Assembly: GCA_020849275.1 (NCBI GenBank) | Contig: JADLGO010000067.1 | Location: forward strand, 62,001 to 126,000 | Reading direction: 5' to 3' | DNA: 64,000 nt | Source: Chthonomonadales bacterium | Lineage (GTDB): Bacteria; Armatimonadota; Chthonomonadetes; Chthonomonadales; CAJBBX01 | In this document: positions 35,013 to 43,842 of the stretch, in pieces | Layout: every line of letters begins with the position of its first letter | How positions within the stretch are numbered: the stretch's first letter is position 1 | Position numbers and translations under genes: made by a program | Notes under the pieces: model-generated | What the model saw: only the letters and a program-made list of their open reading frames with translations | Told to the model about the DNA's origin: nothing | Database searches by the model: none

Positions 35013-36071
35013 CTACGGTAGCCAATCGGCCACGAACACGTTGGTCTGGTGCCCCCTGCCGTGGCGGTTCGAGCACCACACGAGCCGCTTGCCGTCGGGA
35101 CTGAACATCGGAAACGAGTCGAACTGCTGGCCGTAGGTGATGCGCTCCAGGCCGGCGCCGTCGACTCCGATGAGGTAGAGCTCGAAGTCACGTCCCTTTG
35201 GGTCATCCATATTGGATGAGAAGATGATGTGCCGACCGTCAGGCGCGAAGAAGGGCGCGAAACTCGCCGCGCCGAACCGCGTCACCTGTCGCGCTCCAGT
35301 TCCGTCCGCCTCCGCCACCCAGATCTCCATCCTCGTGGGCCGCACCAGGTTCTGCCGCAGCAGCGAGAGGTAGTCCTCGCGCTCCTTCGCGTCCCTCGGG
35401 TACCACGCGCGCCACACGATCCTCTTCCCATCCGGTGAGTAGTACGGCCCGCCGTCGTAGCCGAGCCGGTTAGTCAGCCGGCGCACGTCGGTGCCGTCGG
35501 CGCGCATCGAGTAGATCTCCAGGTCGCCGTCCATCGTTGAGGTGAAGATGATGCGCTTGCCGTCCGGCGAGACGGTCGCCTCCGCGTAGTACGCTGTCGG
35601 CACGCCCGGCTTGACGCGCCTCGGGAGCAACGGGCGCGCGCCGGAGCCATCAACACGAGCGCGGTAGATGGCGTAGTAGGGCCACACCGGCCACACATAC
35701 CCGTGCGAGCGGTCGGCGGGCGGCGGCGCAGCGGGGCTGTAGCCGGCGGTGGAGGAGTAGATGATCTCGTGATCGCCCTTCAGGAAGTAGGCACAGGTGC
35801 AGCGCCCGCGCCCATCCGACACCTGCCGCTCGCCCGTGCCATCGGCATTGATGACGAACACCTGGTCGGCCGGCATGTCGCCGCGGCGTGCCTGAAACAC
35901 GAGGCGGCTGCCATCGAAGCTCCAGTACGCCTCCGCGTTATCGCCTCCGAAGGTGAGTTGGCGCACGTTGCGCAGGCGCACCTCGCGGGGGTCGTGGAGC
36001 GATGCGAGCTGGGCGTTCGAGATCGCCGCACAGGACAGCAGGGTCGCAGCCAGGAGCAGGCGGCAGGACAC
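35013..36071 (-). CDS. Exported TolB-like beta-propeller protein
   Basis: A 352-residue protein with a signal peptide (VSCRLLLAATLLSCAAISNA) and WD40-like PD40 repeats. Repeats are seen as EAYWSFDGSRLVFQARRGD, EATVSPDGKRIIFTSTMDGD, PYYSPDGKRIVW and PMFSPDGKRLVWCSNRHGRG. Family members form six-bladed propellers, as in TolB. It lacks the TolB N-terminal domain and has no Tol-Pal genes nearby, so a direct Tol role is doubtful. The start at GTG 36071 follows GGAGG. Confidence 0.85.
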   Translation of the reverse strand: MSCRLLLAATLLSCAAISNAQLASLHDPREVRLRNVRQLTFGGDNAEAYWSFDGSRLVFQARRGDMPADQVFVINADGTGERQVSDGRGRCTCAYFLKGDHEIIYSSTAGYSPAAPPPADRSHGYVWPVWPYYAIYRARVDGSGARPLLPRRVKPGVPTAYYAEATVSPDGKRIIFTSTMDGDLEIYSMRADGTDVRRLTNRLGYDGGPYYSPDGKRIVWRAWYPRDAKEREDYLSLLRQNLVRPTRMEIWVAEADGTGARQVTRFGAASFAPFFAPDGRHIIFSSNMDDPKGRDFELYLIGVDGAGLERITYGQQFDSFPMFSPDGKRLVWCSNRHGRGHQTNVFVADWLP

Positions 36072-36102
36072 GGGGGCACCTCCGCGGCAGGATGCGCCGG
36101 CC

Positions 36103-36765
36103 TCAGAGGCCGGCATTGAGGATCTCCTCTTCGGCTCGCGCGTCGGCGGGCCGGAGCGCGCGGTCGGGCAGCGTTCCGACCGCGCTAGCCACGTCCGCGG
36201 CGACGGCGAGCATCGCCATGATGTCGCGCGCCGACCGGAGCGTACCGGGACGCCGCCACTCCACCGACGCGGGCCGCACAAACCACTCCGATCCCGCCTG
36301 CGTAAGGAGCGCCCGGCGCGTGTGCGGCTCCAGCACTACCCCCACGGCGTCGGGCAGGCTGGCGACCAGGAAGAAGGCGCGATCGAAGTCGGCGTCGCCC
36401 GTCGCGGCGGTGTCGGCGTTGCGCTGCGTTGTCATCTCCTCAAGCACGCTCTTGCGGCGCAAGCCCAGGATGAGGTGGGCGGGGTTCGGGGCGTCGAGCG
36501 CGCCGCGCGTGTGCGCGTAGGGAACGCCGCCCTCGTAGCTCACAGCCTCGCCCACGAATGCGGGCATGCCCCGGTAGTGACCGCGCACGCGCAGCCTGCC
36601 GTCGACAGCCTCCAGCGCGCCCTCCAATCCGTGCGCCACCGACAGCCAGTTGCTGCGCAGCGCGCGGCGCCACCAACCCCACGCGGCCACGCCGAGCAGC
36701 GCGGCCAGCGCCGCCAAAAGCACCCCGCCCAGCCAGGTCGGCACGAGCCCCGGCGCGTCCGGCAT
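36103..36765 (-). CDS. Single-span membrane protein of unknown function
   Basis: A 220-residue protein with one N-terminal membrane helix (about 10-32, GGVLLAALAALLGVAAWGWW). A cytoplasmic or external domain follows with a mixed strand-helix pattern, for example LEAVDGRLRVRGHYRGMPAF and AHLILGLRRKSVLEE. I do not recognise it. It lies 31 bases upstream of the TolB-like gene and 24 bases after the M28 peptidase, all on one strand, so the three may be one operon. Confidence 0.65.
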   Translation of the reverse strand: MPDAPGLVPTWLGGVLLAALAALLGVAAWGWWRRALRSNWLSVAHGLEGALEAVDGRLRVRGHYRGMPAFVGEAVSYEGGVPYAHTRGALDAPNPAHLILGLRRKSVLEEMTTQRNADTAATGDADFDRAFFLVASLPDAVGVVLEPHTRRALLTQAGSEWFVRPASVEWRRPGTLRSARDIMAMLAVAADVASAVGTLPDRALRPADARAEEEILNAGL

Positions 36766-36789
36766 CGGTTCCCGCCCTCCCGCCTCGTG

Positions 36790-38604
36790 CTAGCGGCGCG
36801 AGGCCTGCAGCGTCGCCGTGAGCACGACCTCGCCGGCGGCGCGACGCACCTTAATCCGTACCGTGTCGCCCGGCCGATGGCCCCCGAGCGCCGCGGCGAG
36901 ATCCTCGATGTTCACGATGCTGGAGGAGTCCAGGGCGATGATCACGTCGCCGGCGCGCATGCCGGCCTTCTCGGCCGGGCTGCCCGGACGCACGCCGCTG
37001 AGGCGCACGCCCACGACTTCGGCTCCGTACTCCGGCACCGCTCCAAGCGAGACTCCGGCGCGCATCCGCGGCCCCTGCTCGGCCGTCTGGCCCGACTCGG
37101 CGAAGGCCGGGCGGCCGTCCGCATTCGCGATGCGCAGTGCGATGTCGCCCACCATCTCGGTGACCCGGGCGGCATCCATCGTGTCGATCCTGTCGGCGGT
37201 GTCGGAGGGGCGGTGGTAATCCGCATGGAGCCCCGTGAAGAAGAAGAGCACGGGCACACGCTTCGTGTAGAACGACTGGTGATCGCTGCCGCCGAAGCCG
37301 CCCGAGCTCTGTGTCAGCAGGAAGCTGGCAGTGCGGTTCGCCTCGGCCAGCAGGCCGGGCCACTCGGGCGAGGTGCCGGTTCCCATCACGATCAGCTTGT
37401 TGTCGCGCATTCGGCCGATCATGTCCATGTTCAGCATGGCGACCGTCCTGGCGAGCGGGTAGATCGGGCTCTTAACGTAGTGCATCGAGCCCAGAAGGCC
37501 TAGCTCTTCGCCGCTGAAGCAGATGAACAGAATGCTGCGCCGCGGAGGCTGCGGCATCGCCGCCATGCTGCGCGCCAGAAGTAGCAAGCCCGCAGTGCCC
37601 GACGCGTTGTCGTCGGCGCCGGGATGCAGGGCCGGCTTGTGCGCGGCGCTCAAGGATCCTGCCCCGCCCATCCCAAGGTGGTCCATGTGCGCGCCGATGA
37701 CCAGGATCTCGTCGCGCAGCGCCGGGTCGCGGCCTGCCAGAAGGCCCACCACGTTGGCCGTCGGCCTCATCACCCGCCGCACCGAGGCGGCCAGCGAAAC
37801 CTGCAGCCCGGTCGCGAAGGACTGGGGCCGCCGCTCGAGCTCCTTCTCAAGATCCGCGAGCGGCCGGCCTGCCGCCCGGAGCCACGCGCTCGCGACCGGG
37901 CGCCGCACCACCAGAATCGGGATTCCCGTTGACCGGCCGCCCTCCCCACCGATGCGCGGCGCGTCCTTCTCACCCGGCAACATGACCAGTAGAGCGGCCG
38001 CGCCCTGATCACGCGCGACCTGTGCCTTGCGGTTGATGGTCCCGAGCCGCGCGAGCTCGGGGTCCGCCCCGGGGGCGCCCGAGATGACCAGCACGACGCG
38101 GCCCTTCGCGACGATGCCCGCGTAGTCGTCGCGCACCGGGTCCTCGGATCGGATGCCGTAGCCGGCGAAAACGAGCTCGCCGCGCGCCTCGCCGCCGCCG
38201 GAGTTAGCCGCGGGCTCGAACTCCGTTCCCACCCGGTAGCGGTGCGCCTTGCCGCCGAGCGTGACCTCCAGGCCATTGCCGTCGCCGCGTGCCATGCCAG
38301 CGGGGAACGCGAACGGCTGGAAGAACCCTGTCCCGTCCAGGGCGGCCTTCGTATCGCCCTGGCGCGCGGTGCCCACCGGCCTCAGCCCGGCGCTCCGGAA
38401 GCACTCAGCGATGTAGCGCGCGGCCCGCTCGTTGCCCGGTTCGCCGGTGCGACGGCCACCGAACTCCGGAGAGGTCAGGCGCGCGACGTGCGACTGGTAC
38501 TCAGCGCGTCCGACGGAGATCGAGGATGAGGCAGCCCGCGGCAGCGCCGGCGCGAGAAGGCAGACGGCAACGAGCGCGAAAGATCGGGTCAGACAGCGTG
38601 TCAT
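36790..38604 (-). CDS. Secreted M28-family aminopeptidase with PA and PDZ domains
   Basis: A 604-residue exported zinc peptidase. Signal peptide to about residue 24 (LPRAASSS). A PA domain is inserted (about 130-240). M28 metal ligands are in GAHMDHLG, PGADDNASGTAGLL, SGEELGLLGS, NMDMIG and the final His in HADYHRPSDT. A C-terminal PDZ domain (about 510-600) contains GSPAEKAGMRAGDVIIALDS. The start at ATG 38604 follows CGGAGG; the longer open frame is antisense-like sequence over surE. Aminopeptidase activity is inferred from the family. Confidence 0.92.
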   Translation of the reverse strand: MTRCLTRSFALVAVCLLAPALPRAASSSISVGRAEYQSHVARLTSPEFGGRRTGEPGNERAARYIAECFRSAGLRPVGTARQGDTKAALDGTGFFQPFAFPAGMARGDGNGLEVTLGGKAHRYRVGTEFEPAANSGGGEARGELVFAGYGIRSEDPVRDDYAGIVAKGRVVLVISGAPGADPELARLGTINRKAQVARDQGAAALLVMLPGEKDAPRIGGEGGRSTGIPILVVRRPVASAWLRAAGRPLADLEKELERRPQSFATGLQVSLAASVRRVMRPTANVVGLLAGRDPALRDEILVIGAHMDHLGMGGAGSLSAAHKPALHPGADDNASGTAGLLLLARSMAAMPQPPRRSILFICFSGEELGLLGSMHYVKSPIYPLARTVAMLNMDMIGRMRDNKLIVMGTGTSPEWPGLLAEANRTASFLLTQSSGGFGGSDHQSFYTKRVPVLFFFTGLHADYHRPSDTADRIDTMDAARVTEMVGDIALRIANADGRPAFAESGQTAEQGPRMRAGVSLGAVPEYGAEVVGVRLSGVRPGSPAEKAGMRAGDVIIALDSSSIVNIEDLAAALGGHRPGDTVRIKVRRAAGEVVLTATLQASRR

Positions 38605-38639
38605 GCGTGCCTCCGAGCGGCGCGTCGCGAGCGCCGGCC

Positions 38640-39398
38640 CTACGCCAGCCGCCACTCCCTCAGGCGGTCGAGCAGGTGGCAGGCCGTCATGTCCAGATGG
38701 ACGGGAGTGACCGAGATGCGGTTGTGCAGTACGGCGTACACGTCGGAGCCCTCGTCGGGCTCGTCGGCCTTCAGGCTGCCGCACAGCCAGTAGTACGAGC
38801 GTCCCCAGGGGTCGGTGCGCCGGTCGATGCGGTCCACGTACTGGCGCCGTCCCTGGCGGGTGACCTCGACCCCCCGGATCTCGTCCTCGGCCACCGATGG
38901 CACGTTGACGTTCAGGAGTGTCCACGGCTCCAGGCCACACTGGAGCACTCGCTCGGCGAGGCGGCGCGCAAAGGAGGCGGCCGGACCGTAGCCCGTCGGG
39001 CCGGGCCGCCCGGCCACCGAGACGGCGATGGAAGGGATGCCGAGCATGGCTCCCTCCATCGCGGCCGATACCGTACCGCTGTACGTCAGGTCCCAGCCCA
39101 GATTCGCGCCGTCGTTGATCCCCGAGGCGACAAGATCCACCCTCCCGTCCATCACCACGTCCACGCCGAGCGTCACGCAATCGCTCGGCGTGCCGTTGCT
39201 TGCCCAGGCGGCCGCGCCGTCCGGCAGGGGTGTCTCGGCGAGCCGGAGCGGCTTGTGGAGCGTGACGGAGTGGCCAGAGGCGCTGCGCGGCCGTTCGGGC
39301 GCCACGACGACGACCTCGCCGATGCCGGCGAGCGCGGCGCGCAGCGCGACGAGGCCGGGCGCCGCCACGCCGTCGTCGTTCGTAACGAGGATCCGCAT
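38640..39398 (-). CDS. surE: 5'/3'-nucleotidase SurE
   Basis: A 252-residue SurE, a metal-dependent nucleoside-monophosphate phosphatase of stress survival. The N-terminal motif RILVTNDDGVAAPGLVAL contributes the metal-binding Asp-Asp. SGHSVTLHKPLR, SNGTPSDCVTLG and SGINDGANLGWDLTYSGTV are conserved. Length is normal. A TATAAT sits only 11 bases upstream of the ATG, inside the stop of the MFS gene, so a nearly leaderless mRNA is possible besides read-through from the MFS gene. Confidence 0.95.
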   Translation of the reverse strand: MRILVTNDDGVAAPGLVALRAALAGIGEVVVVAPERPRSASGHSVTLHKPLRLAETPLPDGAAAWASNGTPSDCVTLGVDVVMDGRVDLVASGINDGANLGWDLTYSGTVSAAMEGAMLGIPSIAVSVAGRPGPTGYGPAASFARRLAERVLQCGLEPWTLLNVNVPSVAEDEIRGVEVTRQGRRQYVDRIDRRTDPWGRSYYWLCGSLKADEPDEGSDVYAVLHNRISVTPVHLDMTACHLLDRLREWRLA

Positions 39399-39408
39399 AG
39401 TGGCCTGT

Positions 39409-39414
39409 ATTATA
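39409..39414 (-). promoter_or_regulatory. Isolated TATAAT before surE
   Basis: A perfect -10 hexamer on the minus strand, overlapping the TAA stop of the MFS gene. There is no matching -35. If used, transcription would start about four bases before the surE ATG. In a GC-rich genome a perfect TATAAT is rarely accidental, but the stop codon accounts for part of it. Confidence 0.3.
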
Positions 39415-40669
39415 CCGGCGCGCCGCGACGCCTCGCCGCCTGCTGGCCCCGGTAGCCGCGCATCGAGACAACCTGCAGGGCGGTTCCGGCCAGCATGATG
39501 AGCAGCGCGATGGCGAAGGCCGGCCGCATGCCCACATGCTCCTGCAGCGGGACGGCGCAATGGGGGGCGATGGAGCCCCGGATCCCGAAGAAGCTGGAGT
39601 GGAGCGCCTGGTACTGCGCCGCGCGACCCGGTTCCGAGAAGAGCAACGTCGTGTTCAGGTAGCCCAGGTCGATTCCCGACATGGCGATACCGCCAGCCGC
39701 CGCCGCCAGATACAGCAGCGAGACGTCGCGGGCCACGGCGTAGAAGAGCGGCATGAGGCACACGACGCCAATGCAGAGCAGCACGGTGATGAGCGGACCC
39801 TTGCGGTCCATGAACCAGCCCCAGTAGAAGAACCCGGCGATGGTAGACACCGAGGCGATGTTCTGGAGGTTCGCCACCTGTGTGTTGGTCACGTGGAAGC
39901 GGTCCACCTGGTACATCGGGTACAGGGTCGTTGCCATCAGGTTGCCGAATCCGTAGACGAAGACCGAGGCGGTGAACCAGCGATAGCCGGGGTTGCGCCG
40001 CAGGATCGCGAGCGTGTCGCCGAGGAATGCGCGGACGGGCAGGCCCGGCGTTTCCTCCTTCGGTGCTGGCACCGCGATGCGGCTGAAGGTGAGCGCGCTG
40101 AGTGCTCCGCACGCCCCACCGAAGGCGAAGGCCACGCGCCAGTTGAGCCCGGCGTCCAGGAGCCGGCCCATCATCAGACTGCACACCAGCGTGACAACGC
40201 TCATGCCGATCCGAACGACGCTCATCAACCTCCCGCGGTGGTCGTCGGGGTAGATGTCCTTCATCACCGAGGTGTAGGCCGGCGTCGACACGGAGAACAC
40301 GAAGGGCGAGAGGCAAACGAGGACGGCGAGCTGCTCGCGGGTGCGGACCAGCGGGGCCAGCATGAACAGGCCGCGCGCCGCGAGCCACGTCCAGTACACG
40401 AAGGGCAGCTTGGCCCGCCCCTCCATCTGCCGGGCCCAGACCGTGGCGAACAGGTAGCCAAGCGCTGGCGCGGCGGCGATCCAGCCCATCTGCGCGTCGC
40501 TGGCCCGCAGGTCGGCACGGGCTACGCGGCCAACGAAGGTCCAGATACAGCCCATGTAGGCGCCGGCGAGAAGGCCGGTAGCCATGTCCCAACCCCACGC
40601 GACGCGCGTGCGAGCGGGCAGAACGAGCATCCGGGTTCGAACTGCGGCGCGGAAGCGTGCGAAGGGCAA
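39410..40669 (-). CDS. Major facilitator superfamily transporter
   Basis: A 419-residue membrane protein with about 12 predicted helices in two halves. MFS features are the motif-A-like loop in KDIYPDDHRGRLMSVVRIGM and the second-half counterpart in GWFMDRKGPLITVLLCIG. No substrate can be assigned. It ends 11 bases before surE on the same strand and could be co-transcribed with it. Confidence 0.85.
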   Translation of the reverse strand: MPFARFRAAVRTRMLVLPARTRVAWGWDMATGLLAGAYMGCIWTFVGRVARADLRASDAQMGWIAAAPALGYLFATVWARQMEGRAKLPFVYWTWLAARGLFMLAPLVRTREQLAVLVCLSPFVFSVSTPAYTSVMKDIYPDDHRGRLMSVVRIGMSVVTLVCSLMMGRLLDAGLNWRVAFAFGGACGALSALTFSRIAVPAPKEETPGLPVRAFLGDTLAILRRNPGYRWFTASVFVYGFGNLMATTLYPMYQVDRFHVTNTQVANLQNIASVSTIAGFFYWGWFMDRKGPLITVLLCIGVVCLMPLFYAVARDVSLLYLAAAAGGIAMSGIDLGYLNTTLLFSEPGRAAQYQALHSSFFGIRGSIAPHCAVPLQEHVGMRPAFAIALLIMLAGTALQVVSMRGYRGQQAARRRGAPV

Positions 40670-40779
40670 GGTACCTCAGCCAGGGGGAAGGTTCGCGTGC
40701 CAGTTCGCCGCCGGGCTCCCCGGCTCCTCCCTCCGTGCCGCTGTCTCGCGCGCGGCCGGGCTGCGGTCGCCCTCGCGGC

Positions 40780-42462
40780 CTACCCGCCGCCGGCCCGGAC
40801 CCACGCCATCCACGCGCGCTCCCCGTCCGCCGGTCGACCGATGGAGGTCCCGGAACGCCGCGAGAGCAGACGCAGTCCCTCCGCTCGCGGCGCGCCGCGC
40901 CTCAGGATGACCGTGTCGCGGCCAAGCGCCACGATGCCGTATGCCGGGCTCCGCAGTACGGCGATGGCGCACCGATGGTAGAGGTCAACCGATGCCGGGA
41001 AGAGCGTGGTGGCGGGGCAGAGGGCCACGTACTCCACGGGCGCCGCCGCGACGGCCTCATCGAGCGCGTCCTCCGAGCACGGAGCGTAGTCCTCCCCCTG
41101 CATCTGGCGCAGCGCCTGCGCCCCGGGCCCGGTGGCGACGCGGTGGAAGGGGTTCGGGAACGCGTGGATCGCGCGGCGATGCGCCAGGTGAGCCGCGATA
41201 GCCGCTTGCGCGCTCACGGAAGCAGTGGGCGGGATGGCGGCGAGCAGCGCGCGCGTCTCGTTCGCCCCGGCGGCGGTGAGGCCCGGCGGCCGCCAACCGC
41301 GAGTCAGGAGCGGCCCTCGCGCCGCGCCCTGCCCCACACAGACGACCAGGAAGGCGAGCGCGAGGCCCGTGGTGAAGCGGTTACCCCAGCGCCGCCAGCG
41401 GGCGAAGCCGAGCACGGAGGCTGCGAGCACAAACGGCGTGACGAGCGCGGTGTACTGGTACTGGATGCTGTGCATCACGCGGCGCTCGCTCAGCAGGTTG
41501 AGGAGCAGCGGCGGAACGGCGGGCAACAGCGCGCCAGGCGCGAGCAGCGGCAGGGCGAGCACGGGACGCAGCGTGTCCGCGAGGTACTCGCGGTTGGCGC
41601 CGCTGTCCAGGTCGGCCACCGTGGCGAGCGGTTGCGTCGCCACGTGACGGGCTACCGACCCGGGCGAGCCGCCGTACCGCGAGTAGACGGCGAAGTAGGG
41701 CGAGGGCCCGCCGTTCATCCGCGTGGTCGTCGCCATCGCGACGGTGAGAGCCGCGACTCCGACGGCCAGCGTCCGCCAGCCTGCCTGGCGATCCACCGCG
41801 AGCGCGAAAGGCGCGAGCGCCACGATGCTCAGGCCCACGGTTTCCTTCGTGAGCGCCGCCAGCACTAGGTACGCCAGATAGGCGCGCCGGCGACGGGAGA
41901 GAAGGCAGGCGAGCGCGGCGAGGAGCGCCGGAACAGCCAGCATCTCCGCGTGGAACTCGAAGAGCGCGGTCCACTGCACTGCCGGATAGAGCAGGTAGGC
42001 CAGCCCGAAGACCAACCCGAGCGGCGCCGAGGCCGTCGCGCGGCTGGCCAGCGCATATACCGGCGCGGCGCCGGCCGCCAGCGCGACGACCTGCAAAGCG
42101 AGGAGCGCCCTCGCGTCCGGCCAGACCGGGTAGAGCGGGGCGATCAGGTAGAGGACGGGGCTGAAGTGGTCGGCTAGTATGTGCAGGCCCCGCACCGTGA
42201 CGAGGGCCGTTTGGCCGTGACTGATCAGCCAGGTGGCCTGGTCGAAGATGGCCAGGTCATAGACGAGCAGCCCGAAACGACCGTAGAGCTGCCACGACTG
42301 CGATGCAAACACGCTCGCCCACGCGACCATGGCGAGCCCGACGGCCGCAGCGCACAGCCGTTCGACGCGCGCCGCCGGAGGCGAGCCCGCCATGGGAGCG
42401 CCGGGCCACTCCGACCCACCCGCGTCCACGCCGGTGGACGGCCGGGACTGATGGGTCCTCAC
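40780..42462 (-). CDS. DUF2079 polytopic membrane protein
   Basis: A 560-residue membrane protein of the DUF2079 family, with about ten hydrophobic segments and the family-like stretch YDLAIFDQATWLISHGQTAL near the N-terminus. These proteins are distantly related to GT-C glycosyltransferases or mannosyltransferases, with Asp/His residues in the first loop (LHILADHFSPVLYLIAPLY). The GTG start overlaps the stop of the DUF4367 gene (GTGA), so it is the last gene of the four-gene operon with the Cys-rich and DUF1573 proteins. Donor and acceptor are unknown. Confidence 0.83.
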   Translation of the reverse strand: MRTHQSRPSTGVDAGGSEWPGAPMAGSPPAARVERLCAAAVGLAMVAWASVFASQSWQLYGRFGLLVYDLAIFDQATWLISHGQTALVTVRGLHILADHFSPVLYLIAPLYPVWPDARALLALQVVALAAGAAPVYALASRATASAPLGLVFGLAYLLYPAVQWTALFEFHAEMLAVPALLAALACLLSRRRRAYLAYLVLAALTKETVGLSIVALAPFALAVDRQAGWRTLAVGVAALTVAMATTTRMNGGPSPYFAVYSRYGGSPGSVARHVATQPLATVADLDSGANREYLADTLRPVLALPLLAPGALLPAVPPLLLNLLSERRVMHSIQYQYTALVTPFVLAASVLGFARWRRWGNRFTTGLALAFLVVCVGQGAARGPLLTRGWRPPGLTAAGANETRALLAAIPPTASVSAQAAIAAHLAHRRAIHAFPNPFHRVATGPGAQALRQMQGEDYAPCSEDALDEAVAAAPVEYVALCPATTLFPASVDLYHRCAIAVLRSPAYGIVALGRDTVILRRGAPRAEGLRLLSRRSGTSIGRPADGERAWMAWVRAGGG

Positions 42463-43391
42463 CCCTCGCCGTACGGCCGTAGCGAGCGAATGAGCCGCAC
42501 CGCCTCCTCCTGGCTGATGGCCTTGCCGTGGTTGTTCAGCCAGAAGTGAACACGATCGCCCTTAAGCCACACGGCGCCGGGGGCGTCCGGCGCCCCGGAG
42601 AACCAGACCTCCTGCCCGGCGACATCCACGCGGCGCGCCCCTGCCGCGCCTATGCTCATGGCGGGCTCCTCGTCGTCGTTCACCTCGCTCTCGATCAGCA
42701 CGCACTGTCGCCCGCGCACCTGCATCAGCACGGCCGCCTGCTTGTGGTGCTTCCGCGGCCGCGGAGCGGTCGGCGTCTCCGGGTAGAGATAGGGCCCTTG
42801 CTCGGCAAGAAGGTAGGTGCGCACCCGGCCCCAGGAGTCGCGAACCGTCAGGCGCAGCGGAGGGGCATGGCGCGTCGCGCTCGTGACGGCGGCTTCCGCG
42901 GACCCGGTGGCCGCCCCCTTGGTGATCGACCTGACGTCCTTGCCGTCGACGGCGAGCAGAGTGAAGAGCGTGCCCACGGGCATGCCCGCGCGCGCGGCCG
43001 GTGTCTCGCGGCCGGCGAACACCATCAACCGGCCCTCGAGGCTGCCGATCGCGATGCCGTAACCATGCCGCGTGCGTTGGATGCGCCGGATGGCGTCGGG
43101 GTCCGTCCGACGCCCCGAGCCCCGCGCCCGGGAGACCTCCTGCACCCGGTTCACCACCACGCCCGTCACGCGGCCATCGGCCGGCAACTCGGTGGGGACG
43201 TAGATCGGGAAGGGCACCTCCTCCTGCGCCCGGGCAATGCTCAACACGGGCGGCCCTTCACTGGCCGGCGGGGTGAGCCGCTGTCGGACCCATGGCCAGA
43301 GGACGACCACGCCACCTCCCACCAGCATCGCGCCCGTCAGCAACAAGGGGCGCGTCCAGCGCCGCATGGTCACCCGTAACTGCTCAGCCAT
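42459..43391 (-). CDS. Membrane-anchored DUF4367 protein with inserted PDZ-like segment
   Basis: A 310-residue protein. A membrane helix (about 16-33, PLLLTGAMLVGGGVVVLW) is followed by VPFPIYVPTELPADGRVTGV, the opening of the DUF4367/RseB-like fold. A PDZ-like stretch lies in the middle (TPAARAGMPVGTLFTLLAVD, about 130-165). The C-terminal AVWLKGDRVHFWLNNHGKAI with SQEEAVRLIRSL closes DUF4367. DUF4367 proteins often serve in signalling or anti-sigma roles. The start ATG 43391 overlaps the end of the DUF1573 gene by eight bases. Confidence 0.72.
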   Translation of the reverse strand: MAEQLRVTMRRWTRPLLLTGAMLVGGGVVVLWPWVRQRLTPPASEGPPVLSIARAQEEVPFPIYVPTELPADGRVTGVVVNRVQEVSRARGSGRRTDPDAIRRIQRTRHGYGIAIGSLEGRLMVFAGRETPAARAGMPVGTLFTLLAVDGKDVRSITKGAATGSAEAAVTSATRHAPPLRLTVRDSWGRVRTYLLAEQGPYLYPETPTAPRPRKHHKQAAVLMQVRGRQCVLIESEVNDDEEPAMSIGAAGARRVDVAGQEVWFSGAPDAPGAVWLKGDRVHFWLNNHGKAISQEEAVRLIRSLRPYGEG

Positions 43392-43842
43392 CCCCTTCCC
43401 CCGCGCGCCTGGCAGCCTCCGGCGCAAACCGCACAGAGAGGGTCACATGCTGGCGACCGCCGGCGCCCTCATCCGTCTCGACCATTACCTCCTTGCGAAC
43501 AACCGGGACACGGGAGACCGGCTGGACGATAACATCGATGCGCCTGCGTTCGCCAGGGGCAAGAGTCATCGACCCGATGACCTTCACCTCACAGCCTCAC
43601 CCAGCGCCGGCATGGAGGATTCGGACGGCCGAGCGCCCGACGTTGCGCGCCCACAGCGTCACGCCAGCCGGTCGCCGGTGCGGGACCACAACCGGTCCGG
43701 ATGGCGAGGTCAGAACGATCCGCCCCGCCAGCCAACGGGCGCGCGCGCTCGACGCGCCGATGACGCACAGCGCACCAAGACCGAGGGCGGCAAACAACTC
43801 AAGCGGCCTAACGGGGGGGGACAGGCCGCACCCAACGAGCAT
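43384..43842 (-). CDS. DUF1573 Ig-like protein with in-frame UGA at the first Cys of CGC (candidate selenoprotein or pseudogene)
   Basis: One frame of 153 codons is interrupted only by TGA at 43599-43597. With UGA read as an amino acid (U) it gives 152 residues: a membrane helix (about 14-32), then a DUF1573/ASH-like Ig fold with ARNVGRSAVRILHAGAG, U-Gly-Cys-Glu-Val, SMTLAPGERRRIDVIVQ and a final strand HVTLSVRFAP. Family members usually have SCGC at this place, so UGA replaces the first Cys. A SECIS-like hairpin follows. Against recoding, the best Shine-Dalgarno (AGGAGG, 7-base spacing) serves ATG 43849, whose frame is broken by a C8 tract. It sits between the Cys-rich and DUF4367 genes. Confidence 0.6.
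43558..43588 (-). promoter_or_regulatory. SECIS-like hairpin downstream of in-frame UGA
   Basis: Core stem GUCAUCG/CGAUGAC, seven perfect pairs, with loop GGU (43581-43565). A lower stem GGUGA/UUGCC extends it through one A-C mismatch and one G-U pair. The loop begins 22 nt after the UGA and its first base is G. These values fall within the published bacterial SECIS pattern (loop 16-37 nt from UGA, G among the first two loop bases). It lies wholly in the reading frame, as bacterial elements do. Confidence 0.5.
43813..43820 (-). repeat. C8 homopolymer at the start of the DUF1573 gene
   Basis: Eight C on the minus strand within the first codons. With seven C, the well-placed ATG 43849 reads MTDARWVRPVPPVRPLELF into the DUF1573 frame. 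With eight, that start ends at a TAG and only ATG 43842 (Shine-Dalgarno 14 bases away) enters the frame. Confidence 0.6.

Noticed and set aside
40625-40645. GGTTCGAAC resembling a tRNA T-arm
   Set aside because: It lies in the first codons of the MFS transporter, and no cloverleaf can be drawn around it.
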